Source: Chloroflexota bacterium
Lineage (GTDB): Bacteria > Chloroflexota > Dormibacteria > CF-121
NCBI GenBank assembly: GCA_005880605.1
Contig: VBIS01000112.1
Span: 1-9,298 of the forward strand
Direction: 5' to 3'
Length of the DNA stretch: 9,298 bases
A program made the position numbers and the translations under genes. The notes under the pieces were generated by a model. The model was given only the letters and a program-made list of their open reading frames with translations, made no database searches and had not been told where the DNA came from. Of the stretch, positions 1 to 8,038 are shown piece by piece (the stretch's first letter is position 1; the number at the start of each line of letters is the position of its first letter).

Positions 1-6
1 ATCGGC

Positions 7-1047
7 ATGTGCGTGGTCGACGATTTCCTCCTCGGATCGCGCGAGGAGGCGAGCTGGGGCGAGCTGCCGAAAGTCGCGCTGCTGGCCGCGGTCATCGTAT
101 TCCGGCGCCATCCTGAGATCACTGTCCTGGTCGCGGCTGTCGCCGCGCTGCTGGGCAGCCTGCTCAAGGGCCAGAGCTGGATAACCCAGCTGACGGCCAC
201 CGCGCAGTGGGTGGTGGCCGCGGTGATCGGGGCCGCGACCTTCCGGCTGGTCGGATTCGGCGATGCGCCCCACTTTCTGGCTGCGACGGTCGCGCTGATG
301 GCCGTTTACCTTGCCCTCGGACCGCCACTCAGTGCCTATATGGAAGCCCGCCTGACCGGCCTGGACTTTGCCCGAACGTTTGCCGGCCACGGCCGGCTGG
401 CCCTGGCGCTCGCGCCGGTGGCCGTCGGGCTGGCGCTCGCCTGGCGCACTCCCTCGCTGGAACCAGCCGCCTTGAAGGTAGCCGACGGCGCGCTGGTCGC
501 GGTGGCCGGCCTCTTTTGCGGCTATCTGCTGGGCGGCCGATCGAGCCGCGTGTTTTTCGGCGGCAGTCCCGTGCCGTTTCGTCCTCTGCTGGCCGCCGGC
601 GCCGTGCTCCTACTGAGCGCGCTGGTGCCGTCACCACTCTCGTGGCTCCTTCCCCTTGCGCTGGCCGTCGTCGCCGGCATCTGGGCGGTCTGGCGGCGGG
701 TCTGGCCGGTTGCCTGTGGCGCGCTCGGCGCCTACTGCAACGAGATCGTCCGGGCTGCCAACGATGGCCGCATGCCGGTGGATGGGCACGGGCTGATGGC
801 GGAGATCGGAAGCCGCGCCAACACCTACGTCCTGGCTGACGCACACACGAACTTCGCCTGGTTGGACGATCGGTTCCGCCTGCCGGCGCCGTTTCCGGGC
901 ATCGCCAGCGCGGGCGATATCCTGATTGCGATCGCGATGGCCTGGTTGGTTGCGAGCCTGATGTTGCGGGCCCCGGCGGCAGCAACCGATGAAGAGGCGG
1001 CCGACGACGTGACCACGCACGCCGCGGAGGCCGGAGCCGCCGCTTAA
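7..1047 (+). CDS. Polytopic membrane protein with DUF5317-like C-terminal half (5' end uncertain)
   Basis: A 346-residue hydrophobic protein if it starts at the ATG at 7. The reading frame is open to the window edge, so the true start may lie upstream and the gene may be partial. I see about eight or nine membrane segments, for example around residues 37-53, 66-84, 89-108, 131-146, 158-176, 193-207, 210-230 and 302-321, and a polar Ala/Glu/Asp-rich tail after the last one. The C-terminal half carries a soluble stretch with N252-D-G-R-M-P257, then PAPFPGIASAGDILIAIAMA (294-313). This arrangement, an N-G-x-M-P box and then P-x-P followed by S-x-GD-x-L-I-A-I, is what I recall of the DUF5317 family, whose role is unknown to me. 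The N-terminal half resembles the membrane sensor modules attached to HD-GYP or GGDEF proteins, but no such output domain is present. It is 79 nt from the next gene. The gene is clearly real; its function is not assignable. Confidence 0.75.
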   Translation: MCVVDDFLLGSREEASWGELPKVALLAAVIVFRRHPEITVLVAAVAALLGSLLKGQSWITQLTATAQWVVAAVIGAATFRLVGFGDAPHFLAATVALMAVYLALGPPLSAYMEARLTGLDFARTFAGHGRLALALAPVAVGLALAWRTPSLEPAALKVADGALVAVAGLFCGYLLGGRSSRVFFGGSPVPFRPLLAAGAVLLLSALVPSPLSWLLPLALAVVAGIWAVWRRVWPVACGALGAYCNEIVRAANDGRMPVDGHGLMAEIGSRANTYVLADAHTNFAWLDDRFRLPAPFPGIASAGDILIAIAMAWLVASLMLRAPAAATDEEAADDVTTHAAEAGAAA

Positions 1048-1126
1048 CCCGGCGCTCGATTGGCGCTGCGTCGTTGGTCAAACGGCCCTTGCGTGTAGGG
1101 AGCATGCATGGTTTTGTGGTGCGCGG

Positions 1127-1990
1127 ATGGGGATCTGGCTGTTGCTACTCGCGCTCCTCAATCCGGTCGTGGCGGGAGCGAGCCTGCCCGCCACCGGTTC
1201 ATCGACGCAAGCGGTCGAGGTCTACGAGCTGGTCCGGGCGGCGCCGGCCCCGCCCAGCATCAGGGCTCGGTCGGCCATTCTCCTGGATCTCGATACCGGT
1301 GGTGTGTTGTTCCAGCTCGACGCGCACGGCCGGCACGCCCCGGCCAGCCTGTTGAAGGTCGCGACCGCCCTGGTCGCGCTCGAGCACCTGCAGCTCGACC
1401 AGGTCGTGACAGTTCCAGCGTCGATCAACCAGCTTCCCTGGGATTCGACCCGGATGGGGCTGCGGCCGGGTGAGCGCCTGACCGTCCGCGAGCTGCTTTA
1501 CGGTCTCTTTTTGAACTCGGGAAATGATGCGGCCATCACGCTGGCGGAGGCGGCCATGCCACGCGCGAGCTTTATCGCGCTGATGAACGCGAAGGCTGCG
1601 CAACTCGGATTGGTCGACACCCACTTTGCCAATCCCATCGGGCTCGACGACCCGGTTCAGTACACCTCGGCGGCGGACCTGGCCAGGACGTCGATCGCGT
1701 TGATCACGCGGTTCCCGGACGTTGCCGCGATCGCGTCGACGCCGAGCCTGACGCTCCCCGCGACCGCGACCCATCACGCGTATGTGCTCTACAACCTGAA
1801 CCAGCTGATCCGCACCTACGCCGGCGCGACCGGACTGAAGACGGGCTGGACCGGACGGGCCGGCGGCTGCTTGATCGCCACCGCCACACGAAACGGACGG
1901 CATCTCCTGGTGGTCGTGATGGGGTCACCGTCAATCTTCAACGAGGCTGCTACGTTACTCGACTATGGCTTCGCGACTCCGTCGCCGTAA
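1127..1990 (+). CDS. D-alanyl-D-alanine carboxypeptidase (peptidase S11, PBP5/DacF type)
   Basis: A 287-residue serine DD-peptidase that removes the terminal D-Ala from peptidoglycan stem peptides outside the cytoplasmic membrane. All three active-site motifs of the family are visible in order with normal spacing: S74-L-L-K77 (nucleophile and general base), S131-G-N133 and K238-T-G240. The N-terminus (residues 4-18, hydrophobic, ending A-G-A) looks like a signal peptide, though it lacks the usual basic residues. ATG 1127 is the only usable start: there is no in-frame ATG, GTG or TTG between it and the end of the preceding gene. No good ribosome-binding site is seen; a GGGAG at 1098-1102 is too far away. 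The protein ends soon after the catalytic domain (L-D-Y-G-F then six residues), so it lacks the PBP5 C-terminal beta domain and amphipathic anchor. Unless the neighbouring small ORF is its displaced tail, it would be secreted or held by an uncleaved signal. Which Dac subtype it is cannot be settled by eye. Confidence 0.92.
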   Translation: MGIWLLLLALLNPVVAGASLPATGSSTQAVEVYELVRAAPAPPSIRARSAILLDLDTGGVLFQLDAHGRHAPASLLKVATALVALEHLQLDQVVTVPASINQLPWDSTRMGLRPGERLTVRELLYGLFLNSGNDAAITLAEAAMPRASFIALMNAKAAQLGLVDTHFANPIGLDDPVQYTSAADLARTSIALITRFPDVAAIASTPSLTLPATATHHAYVLYNLNQLIRTYAGATGLKTGWTGRAGGCLIATATRNGRHLLVVVMGSPSIFNEAATLLDYGFATPSP

Positions 1991-2090
1991 CGTCGTCTAC
2001 TTGATCCTGCTGGCCGGCTGGTGGTCTGGGCACCCCGCTGATGACATCAGCTTCGATGCGTTTCAAGGGCCGGAACCGATGGTAAGCTGA
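1965..2090 (+). CDS. Possible 41-aa single-span membrane protein overlapping the carboxypeptidase 3' end
   Basis: An ATG at 1965 opens a 41-codon frame that overlaps the end of the S11 peptidase gene by 26 nt and ends at TGA 2088-2090, before mfd. The product has a basic start (R-L-R-R-R, residues 4-8), a short hydrophobic run (NVVYLILLAGWWSG, 9-22) and an acidic tail. It therefore looks like a tiny inner-membrane protein or a short membrane anchor. By hand count, G+C by codon position is about 63, 49 and 71 percent (first, second, third), the order expected of coding DNA here. There is no convincing ribosome-binding site, so expression would have to come from translational coupling to the peptidase gene or from a frameshift out of it. 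I know no family for it. Chance is a serious alternative. Confidence 0.3.
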   Translation: MASRLRRRNVVYLILLAGWWSGHPADDISFDAFQGPEPMVS

Positions 2091-2144
2091 GCTCGAACGC
2101 CCCGGCTCGGTGCCGCGGGCGCATTTTTGCATGGTTCGACCTCG

Positions 2145-5100
2145 ATGACGGACACGCTGCTCGAATTGATCGACCGCCTCCCGGCCCGCGGCCGGCTCGA
2201 GGGATGGTGGAACGCGCCCGTCGGCAGCCTGGAGGCGCACGGCGTTCCGTCGAGCGCGCTGCCGGTCTTTGGTGCGTGGCTGGCGATGCGCGCGCAGCGG
2301 CCGGTACTCGCCCTGGTCACCGACCCGGAAGGGTCGTTCCAGGAAGCCGGCGCGTGGTTCCGCGAGGACGTGCGCACGGTCGTGTTTCCCGCCGTGGAAA
2401 CGCTGCCCTTCGACCGGCTCGCGCCCGATGAGGAAACGGTGCGGCGGCGGCTGGAGGCGATCGATGCGCTCGGTGACGGCAAGCCGGTGGTCTGCTTTAC
2501 CTCGTGGGCCGCGATGACGCGGCCGACGCTGGCGCCCGATGCGTTAACACGCTGGAGCTTCACGCTGACACCCGGCGAGACCTACTCGGTCGATGACCTG
2601 CTGCACCGGCTGATCACCCTCGGCTATCGTCGTGAGCCGCTGGTGCAGGCGCGCGGCGAGTTCAGCCTGCGAGGCGGCATCCTCGACATTTTTCCGCCCG
2701 ACCGGAGGCGTCCCCTGCGCGCCGAGTTCTTCGGCGACGAGCTCGAGTCGTTACGCGAGTTCGAGGTGGAGTCGCAGGGTTCGGTCGGCAGCATCGCAAC
2801 GGCGCGGATTCTTCCCGCGGTCGAACTGGTCCTGACCGGCGAATCGATCGCGGCGGCCGATGCCGCGCTGCGCCAGCTCGACTTCAAGAACACGCTTCCA
2901 GAGGTGCGCGACCAATGGTTGGGGGACATCGAGCGGGTCCGCTCGGGCGCCTACTTCGATGGCATCGAAGGCTTCCAGGCCTATCTCGACCCCGCGCAGC
3001 CGACCTTGTTGCATCACCTCCCTCCCGATGCCCTCATCGTCTCCATGGATGGCAAGCGATCGCTGGCGCTGGCGGAGCAGCGCGAGCAAGAACTGCAGGA
3101 ACTGGTCGGGGTGGAAATCGACCGCGGCGAGTTGCCGCAGGGTCTTCGCTCCGGGCTGGTCGCCATCAAGAGCCTGCGCGACGCGGTCCAGGGTTGGCGG
3201 CGGCTCGAGATCGCAAGGGGCGCCGACATCGGCACCATCGACCTAGGGTTCGAACCGGTCGATGCTTACGCCGGCCGCATCGACGCATTTTCCGACCGGG
3301 TCCGGACCGACGCGCGGGCCAAAGCGCGGGTGCTGATCGTGACGCAGCAAGAACCCCGCCTTCGCGAGCTGCTCGAAGACCGCGACGTCTACCCGGCGGG
3401 TGGCGTTTTTCTCTGGTCGCAGACCCCGCTCTCCCCCGGCCTGGTCGTCCTCGGCAACCAACCGGTTGCGCAGGGCTTCCGCTTGCCATCGCAGCAGCTG
3501 GAGGTCTATGGCGACACCGACCTTTTCGGTGGATTGCGCCAGCGGGTCCGCCGCGGCGTGGTGCGGGCGCGCTCGGCGACCTGGGAGCTGGAGTTCGAGC
3601 CGGGCGACCTGATCGTCCACGTCGACCACGGCATTGGGCGCTTCACCGGCATGCGGCTGATGGGCGAAGACGGACAGGAGCGCGAGTACATGCAGCTCGA
3701 GTACGCGGACGGCGACAAGCTGTTCGTGCCGGTCGAGCATCTCGATCGCATCCAGAAATACGTCGGTGGCGGCGATGCCGCACCCCGGCTGCAGCGGCTT
3801 GGTTCGGGCGACTGGGATCGCGCCAAGCGCAAGGTGCGCGAGTCGGTCGAAGCCGTCGCCCACGACCTGCTCGACCTCTACTCCAAGCGTCAGCTCGTCG
3901 AGGGTCACGCTTTTTCTGAGGACGGGCCATGGCAGCAAGAGCTGGAGCAGTCCTTTGCCTACGACGAGACGCCGGACCAAATCCGCGTCATGGAGGAGAT
4001 CAAGGCCGACATGGAGGACTCGCGGCCGATGGACCGGCTGCTATGCGGCGACGTCGGCTTTGGCAAGACGGAGCTGGCAGTGCGCGCCGCCTTCAAAGCC
4101 GTGATGGACGGCAAGCAGGTCGCGATCCTGGTGCCGACAACAGTCCTTGCCCAGCAACATTTCCTGACCTTCGGCGAGCGCTTCCAGTCTTTCCCGGTCA
4201 AAGTCGATATGCTCTCGCGCTTTCGCTCCGATGCCGAAGCGACCGACATCATGCGCCGGCTGCAGATTGGCGAGATCGACGTCGTGATCGGCACCCACCG
4301 CCTGCTGCAGAAGGACGTGCGTTTCAAGGACCTCGGGCTGGTCATCCTCGACGAGGAGCAACGCTTCGGCGTCATGCAGAAGGAGAAGCTCAAGCAGCTG
4401 CGCGCCTCCGTTGACGTGCTCTCCCTCTCGGCTACGCCGATCCCGCGCACCCTGCACATGGCGCTCGCGGGCATCCGCGACCTCTCGGTGATCCAGACGC
4501 CCCCCGAGGAGCGGCTGCCGATCAAGACCTTCGTGACTGCGGATGACGACGACCTGATCAAGGAAGTCATTCAGCGTGAGCTGCAGCGCGGCGGCCAGGT
4601 CTTCTACGTCTACAACCGGGTGCAGACGATCAAGAAGGCGGAGGAGCGGGTCAAGCGGCTGGTGCCGCAGGCGCGCGTGCTGGTGGGTCATGGCCAAATG
4701 CCCGAGACCACGCTGGCCGACGTGATGGTGAAGTTCGTCAAGGGCGAGGCCGACGTGCTCGTCTGCTCCACCATCATCGAATCGGGCCTGGACATCCCGA
4801 ACGCCAACACCATCGTGGTGGTGGATTCGCCCCGCATGGGCCTGGCCCAGCTCTATCAGCTGCGCGGCCGTGTCGGACGCGCCGGACAGCGCGCCTACGC
4901 CTATTTCCTCTACAACCCCCTGAAGTCGCACACGGAGACTGCCGACAAGCGGCTCGACGTCATCGCCGAGCTCCACGATCTTGGCTCCGGGTTCAAGCTG
5001 GCCCTCAAGGACCTCGAGATTCGTGGCGCCGGGAACTTGCTCGGCGTCGAGCAGCACGGCGCGATCGCGGCCGTCGGGCTGGAGCTCTACAACTCGATGC

Positions 5101-5597
5101 TGCGCGAGGCGGTGCAGTCGCAGAAGACCGGGATGCCGGTCGAGATGCCCGCCGGCCTCACGCTCGACCTGCCGATCGAACACTTCCTGCCGCACGAATA
5201 CGTCCCCGATGAGAAGCTGCGCCTGCAGGTCTACCACGATCTCGCGGAGATCGACGACGAGGAGGGCCTGGCAACCGCCGAGCGGAATCTGGTGGATCGG
5301 TTCGGCAAGCTGCCGGCGCCGGTGCGCAACCTTCTTTATGCCTTGCGCGTCAAGCGACTGGCGCGCGCCGCCGGGGTCGCGGCGGTCGAGACCGATGGCG
5401 ACTGGCTCGTGATGCGATTGCCGGCCGGTTGGAACGGCGACGAGCGCCGGCTCGAGGCCCAGTTCCGCTCGATCCTCTATGTGCGATTCGGCAAGGTCCG
5501 GATCTCGCTGACCCAGGCCGGGGCCCAATGGAAGGAGCGCCTGGTCGACGTGTTGGGCGAGATCGAAAGGCTCGGAAGAGTCGCGCTCGCATCCTAG
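2145..5597 (+). CDS. mfd: Transcription-repair coupling factor Mfd
   Basis: An 1150-residue DNA translocase, close to the usual family length. It displaces RNA polymerase stalled at DNA damage and recruits UvrA, linking transcription to nucleotide-excision repair. Domains in order: an N-terminal UvrB-like module (about 1-340, with R-G-G-I-L-D-I-F-P-P near 175); the RNA-polymerase-interacting CarD-like domain (about 480-560, around G-D-L-I-V-H-V-D-H-G-I-G-R-F); a RecG-like helicase core with Walker A G635-D-V-G-F-G-K-T642, the D736-E-E-Q739 box, S-A-T-P-I-P-R-T near 760 and motif VI Q-L-R-G-R-V-G-R-A-G near 905; and the C-terminal TRCF regulatory domain (about 1000-1110). No key residue appears to be missing. 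I chose ATG 2145; an in-frame TTG at 2127 would add six residues of low family character. Neither start has a strong ribosome-binding site. It heads a run with the Rid-family, MFS and mazG genes; the next gene starts 25 nt after its stop. Confidence 0.97.
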   Translation: MTDTLLELIDRLPARGRLEGWWNAPVGSLEAHGVPSSALPVFGAWLAMRAQRPVLALVTDPEGSFQEAGAWFREDVRTVVFPAVETLPFDRLAPDEETVRRRLEAIDALGDGKPVVCFTSWAAMTRPTLAPDALTRWSFTLTPGETYSVDDLLHRLITLGYRREPLVQARGEFSLRGGILDIFPPDRRRPLRAEFFGDELESLREFEVESQGSVGSIATARILPAVELVLTGESIAAADAALRQLDFKNTLPEVRDQWLGDIERVRSGAYFDGIEGFQAYLDPAQPTLLHHLPPDALIVSMDGKRSLALAEQREQELQELVGVEIDRGELPQGLRSGLVAIKSLRDAVQGWRRLEIARGADIGTIDLGFEPVDAYAGRIDAFSDRVRTDARAKARVLIVTQQEPRLRELLEDRDVYPAGGVFLWSQTPLSPGLVVLGNQPVAQGFRLPSQQLEVYGDTDLFGGLRQRVRRGVVRARSATWELEFEPGDLIVHVDHGIGRFTGMRLMGEDGQEREYMQLEYADGDKLFVPVEHLDRIQKYVGGGDAAPRLQRLGSGDWDRAKRKVRESVEAVAHDLLDLYSKRQLVEGHAFSEDGPWQQELEQSFAYDETPDQIRVMEEIKADMEDSRPMDRLLCGDVGFGKTELAVRAAFKAVMDGKQVAILVPTTVLAQQHFLTFGERFQSFPVKVDMLSRFRSDAEATDIMRRLQIGEIDVVIGTHRLLQKDVRFKDLGLVILDEEQRFGVMQKEKLKQLRASVDVLSLSATPIPRTLHMALAGIRDLSVIQTPPEERLPIKTFVTADDDDLIKEVIQRELQRGGQVFYVYNRVQTIKKAEERVKRLVPQARVLVGHGQMPETTLADVMVKFVKGEADVLVCSTIIESGLDIPNANTIVVVDSPRMGLAQLYQLRGRVGRAGQRAYAYFLYNPLKSHTETADKRLDVIAELHDLGSGFKLALKDLEIRGAGNLLGVEQHGAIAAVGLELYNSMLREAVQSQKTGMPVEMPAGLTLDLPIEHFLPHEYVPDEKLRLQVYHDLAEIDDEEGLATAERNLVDRFGKLPAPVRNLLYALRVKRLARAAGVAAVETDGDWLVMRLPAGWNGDERRLEAQFRSILYVRFGKVRISLTQAGAQWKERLVDVLGEIERLGRVALAS

Positions 5598-5609
5598 GCG
5601 CTTGCGGTC

Positions 5610-5613
5610 GGAG
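5610..5613 (+). promoter_or_regulatory. Ribosome-binding site deciding the Rid-family start
   Basis: GGAG sits 9 nt before ATG 5623 and 6 nt before GTG 5620. It argues against the in-frame TTG at 5602, which would begin upstream of this site and almost abut the mfd stop codon. Confidence 0.5.
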
Positions 5614-5622
5614 TTTAGAGTG

Positions 5623-6021
5623 ATGGCCGTGGAACCCCGACGCGTCGTCACCTCTGGCCGAAAATGGGAGCGCATCGTTGGCTACGCGCGCGCGGTGCGT
5701 ATAGGTCCCGTGATCGAGATCTCGGGATGCGCGCCGACGGCGGACGACGGGTCGACGGTCGGCGACAACGTCTACGAGCAGACCCGCCAGTGCCTGCGTG
5801 TCATCGGCGAGGCGCTCGCCGGGGTGGGCGCCGGCTTCGATGATGTGACTCGCACCCGGATCTTCACGACCGTGCCGCGCCGCTGGCGCGAGATCGGCCG
5901 CGCCCACGGCGAAGTCTTCGGCGCCATCAAGCCCGTCACGTCGCTGATCGGGGTCAGGGGGTTCCTCGATCCCAAGTGGCTGGTGGAGGTCGAGGCCAGC
6001 GCCTATCGTGTCGAGCGGTAG
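5623..6021 (+). CDS. Rid-family (YjgF/YER057c/UK114-like) protein lacking the RidA arginine
   Basis: A 132-residue protein of the Rid fold, whose best-known members are trimers that hydrolyse reactive enamine/imine intermediates made by PLP enzymes. Family marks are the I-E-I-S-G-C-A-P strand (about 31-38), a helix ending G-A-G-F-D-D-V-T-R-T-R-I-F-T (69-82), and the C-terminal L-V-E-V-E-A-S-A strand (120-127). At the place where E. coli RidA has P-A-R-S with its essential Arg105, this protein has P-V-T-S, with Thr at residue 106. It is therefore not a classic RidA enzyme. It fits the divergent Rid subgroups, whose substrates are mostly unknown. It begins 25 nt after mfd, and its last 14 nt overlap the start of the transporter gene, so the two are probably translationally coupled. 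Confidence 0.88.
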   Translation: MAVEPRRVVTSGRKWERIVGYARAVRIGPVIEISGCAPTADDGSTVGDNVYEQTRQCLRVIGEALAGVGAGFDDVTRTRIFTTVPRRWREIGRAHGEVFGAIKPVTSLIGVRGFLDPKWLVEVEASAYRVER

Positions 6022-7225
6022 GCGAGCGCGGCGAACCGCGCTCTGGGGCATCATTGCCGCCGTCTTCCTGGTGGGGACCGGCGTCGGGTCGGTCCTGCCG
6101 ATCCTGCCGCTGTTCCTGCGCGAGCGCGGTGGCTCCTACGCGATCGTGGGCGTCGTGGTGGGCGCGAACCTGGTCGCCCAGTTCATCGGCCAGTATCCCG
6201 CAGGCCGGCTCTCCGACCGGTTTGGCCGTGCCCCGCTGATGATCGGTGGCCTGGTCGTAGCGGGACTGGCGATCGCGGCCTTTGCCCTGCCACTGTCGAT
6301 CGGCTGGCTGATCGGGCTGCGCTTCATCCAGGGCCTGGGGGCGGCGGCTTTTCGCCCCGGGTCGCGGGCGGTCGTGGCCGACCTGGTGCCGGAAGGCGAG
6401 CGCGGCATCGCCTACGGCTGGCTGTCGGGGGCGGACATGGGCGGCCTGATCTTCGGTCCGGCGCTCGGTGGGATCCTCGCGGTGTTCGGGCGCGTCACGG
6501 TCTTCGAGGCGACCGGCCTCGCCATGCTGCTCGCAGCGGTCGTGGTCGCCTTTGCGCTCGATCCCCGCCGCCTACCGCCGATGACCCCTACTCGGAGGGT
6601 TGGCCCGCCGCCATCGAGCGAGACGCTGCGTGCGGGTGTCGCCGCGGTGCGCGGCCTGGTGATGGTGTCGATCGGCATCGGCTTCCTCTATGGGGTCTAC
6701 AACGTGGTCTGGAGTCTATTCATGAAGTCGATCGGCGCCACCGATTGGGAGGTCGGCCTGTCGTTTTCCCTCTTCGCGCTGCCACTGGTGCTGACCGCGC
6801 CGCTGGCCGGCTGGGCCGCCGATCGCCTGGACCGCCGCTGGTTGGGCACAGGGTCGACTGCCACCAGCTGCTTGATCGCCCCGATCTATCCGCTGCTACA
6901 CAGTGTGCCGGCGGTGATCGGCGTCGGCGTCGTCGAGGCGACGGCGGCGGCATTCGCCGAACCCGCGATCAATGCCTTCCTCATGAGTGCGGTGTCCCCC
7001 GACCAGCGCGGCCGGGCGGCGGGGACCGTGGGCACGGCCGAAACCGCGGCGAAGGCGGTCGGTGCGCTGCTGGGCGGCGGGCTGTTCGGGCTTGGCGTCG
7101 GAGTGCCGTTCGTGTTGTCGGCGGTGGTGGGCGTCGGGTTCATCCTGGCGAGCCTTCCGTGGCTGCGAGCGGCCGGCCGCGATGCCGGCATGCGACCGGC
7201 GTTGGCGGTAACGGGAAATGGCTGA
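6008..7225 (+). CDS. Major facilitator superfamily (MFS) transporter
   Basis: A 405-residue membrane protein of typical MFS length with about twelve hydrophobic segments in two halves. The loop between segments 2 and 3 carries motif A, G66-R-L-S-D-R-F-G-R74. The symmetrical loop in the second half carries a weaker copy, G268-W-A-A-D-R-L-D-R-R277. R105-F-I-Q-G-L-G-A-A-A-F-R-P (105-117) fits the motif B segment with its membrane arginine, and G-P-A-L-G-G (150-155) fits motif C, a mark of drug:H+ antiporters. It is therefore probably a proton-driven exporter; the substrate cannot be read from the sequence. The GTG start at 6008 lies inside the end of the Rid-family gene and is the only candidate before the first membrane segment. 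No ribosome-binding site is visible, consistent with coupled translation. Its stop overlaps the mazG start by 8 nt. Confidence 0.92.
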   Translation: MSSGRRARRTALWGIIAAVFLVGTGVGSVLPILPLFLRERGGSYAIVGVVVGANLVAQFIGQYPAGRLSDRFGRAPLMIGGLVVAGLAIAAFALPLSIGWLIGLRFIQGLGAAAFRPGSRAVVADLVPEGERGIAYGWLSGADMGGLIFGPALGGILAVFGRVTVFEATGLAMLLAAVVVAFALDPRRLPPMTPTRRVGPPPSSETLRAGVAAVRGLVMVSIGIGFLYGVYNVVWSLFMKSIGATDWEVGLSFSLFALPLVLTAPLAGWAADRLDRRWLGTGSTATSCLIAPIYPLLHSVPAVIGVGVVEATAAAFAEPAINAFLMSAVSPDQRGRAAGTVGTAETAAKAVGALLGGGLFGLGVGVPFVLSAVVGVGFILASLPWLRAAGRDAGMRPALAVTGNG

Positions 7226-7988
7226 CGACGACATCGAGCGCCTCGCGGCGCTGGTCGAGGTGGTGCGACGGTTGCGGGCGCCGGACGGCTGTCCCTGGGA
7301 CCGCGAGCAGACCCCGGCGTCACTGCGGGCGACCATGCTCGAAGAAGCCTACGAGGTGCTCGAGGCCATCGACGAGAAGTCGACGCCGAAGCTCCGAGAA
7401 GAGCTGGGGGACGTGCTGCTGCAGGTGCTGATGCAATCGGCGATTGCGGAAGAGACAGGTGAATTCACGCTGGGCGAGGTGGCGGACACCGTCCGCGAGA
7501 AGCTGGTGCGCCGACATCCGCACGTGTTTGGGTCCACCGTGGTCAGCGGATCGGACGAGGTGGTCCGCAACTGGGAAGCGCTCAAGGCCAAGGAGTACGG
7601 GCGTGAGTCCGCGCTCGACGGGGTGCAGCGCTCGCTCCCGGCTCTGCAGTGGGCCTGGTCCCTGCAGCGCCGGGCGGCCAACGTCGGCTTCGACTGGCCG
7701 GACGTCGAGGGCGCGCTCGACAAGATCCGGGAGGAGCTGGAGGAACTCCGCCAGGCTTCGACGGTCGAAGAACGAGAGGCGGAGTTCGGCGATCTGCTGT
7801 TCACCATGGTCAACGTCGCCCGCAAACTAGGCATCAACCCGGAGGACGCGCTGCGCGGCACGACGGGGCGCTTCGAGGCGCGTTTTCGGATGATGGAGCA
7901 GGCCGCGCGGGCCGACGGACAGGCGCTCAAGGACCTCCCAATCGACGAACTGGATCGGTATTGGGAGGCCGCCAAGCGCAACGGATGA
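7218..7988 (+). CDS. mazG: Nucleoside triphosphate pyrophosphohydrolase MazG (two-domain)
   Basis: A 256-residue protein, the usual length of full MazG, which cleaves (d)NTPs, including aberrant ones, to the monophosphate and pyrophosphate. Domain 1 shows the conserved C25-P-W-D28 near the start, the metal-binding E42-E-A-Y-E46 helix and the E62-L-G-D65 partner. The R-R-H-P-H-V-F-G motif (98-105) and the N-W-E segment (118-120) that leads into K-x-x-E-Y-G follow. Domain 2 repeats the arrangement with E172-E-L-E-E176 and E189-F-G-D192, then L-L-F-T-M-V-N-V-A-R-K-L-G. Both metal sites look intact. The ATG at 7218 overlaps the transporter stop by 8 nt and is preceded by a weak GGGAA (7213-7217). 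It is the last gene of the mfd run: a promoter for the next unit begins 22 nt after its stop. Its position before divIC matches yabN of Bacillus. Confidence 0.96.
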   Translation: MADDDIERLAALVEVVRRLRAPDGCPWDREQTPASLRATMLEEAYEVLEAIDEKSTPKLREELGDVLLQVLMQSAIAEETGEFTLGEVADTVREKLVRRHPHVFGSTVVSGSDEVVRNWEALKAKEYGRESALDGVQRSLPALQWAWSLQRRAANVGFDWPDVEGALDKIREELEELRQASTVEEREAEFGDLLFTMVNVARKLGINPEDALRGTTGRFEARFRMMEQAARADGQALKDLPIDELDRYWEAAKRNG

Positions 7989-8009
7989 CGCCAAAGCGAG
8001 TTGACGGCC

Positions 8010-8038
8010 TTGCCAAGCCAGAGGTCCGTCCGTATAAT
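8010..8038 (+). promoter_or_regulatory. Sigma70-type promoter for divIC/ftsB and the S1 gene
   Basis: A TTGCCA -35 box at 8010-8015 and a perfect TATAAT -10 box at 8033-8038 are separated by 17 nt. Transcription would start near 8045, giving a leader of about 40 nt before the TTG start at 8088. This is an AT-rich island in otherwise GC-rich DNA. It also rules out the in-frame TTG at 8001 as a start for transcripts made from this promoter. Confidence 0.75.

Noticed and set aside
1048..1126. Promoter or terminator in the gap before the carboxypeptidase gene
   Set aside because: I see no convincing -35/-10 pair and no stable hairpin with a T-run in these 79 nt.
2061..2088. Possible mfd promoter (TTTCAA, 16 nt, TAAGCT)
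   Set aside because: Each box matches the consensus at only three of six positions. It is well placed, about 55 nt before the mfd start, but too weak to annotate.
2127..2144. Upstream TTG start for mfd
   Set aside because: The six extra residues (M-H-G-S-T-S) look unlike the family N-terminus, and no ribosome-binding site favours TTG over ATG 2145.
4041..5675. 544-codon open frame on the minus strand opposite mfd
   Set aside because: It is a by-product of the high third-position GC of mfd; its His/Asp/Arg/Leu-rich composition has no domain pattern, whereas mfd on the other strand is intact.
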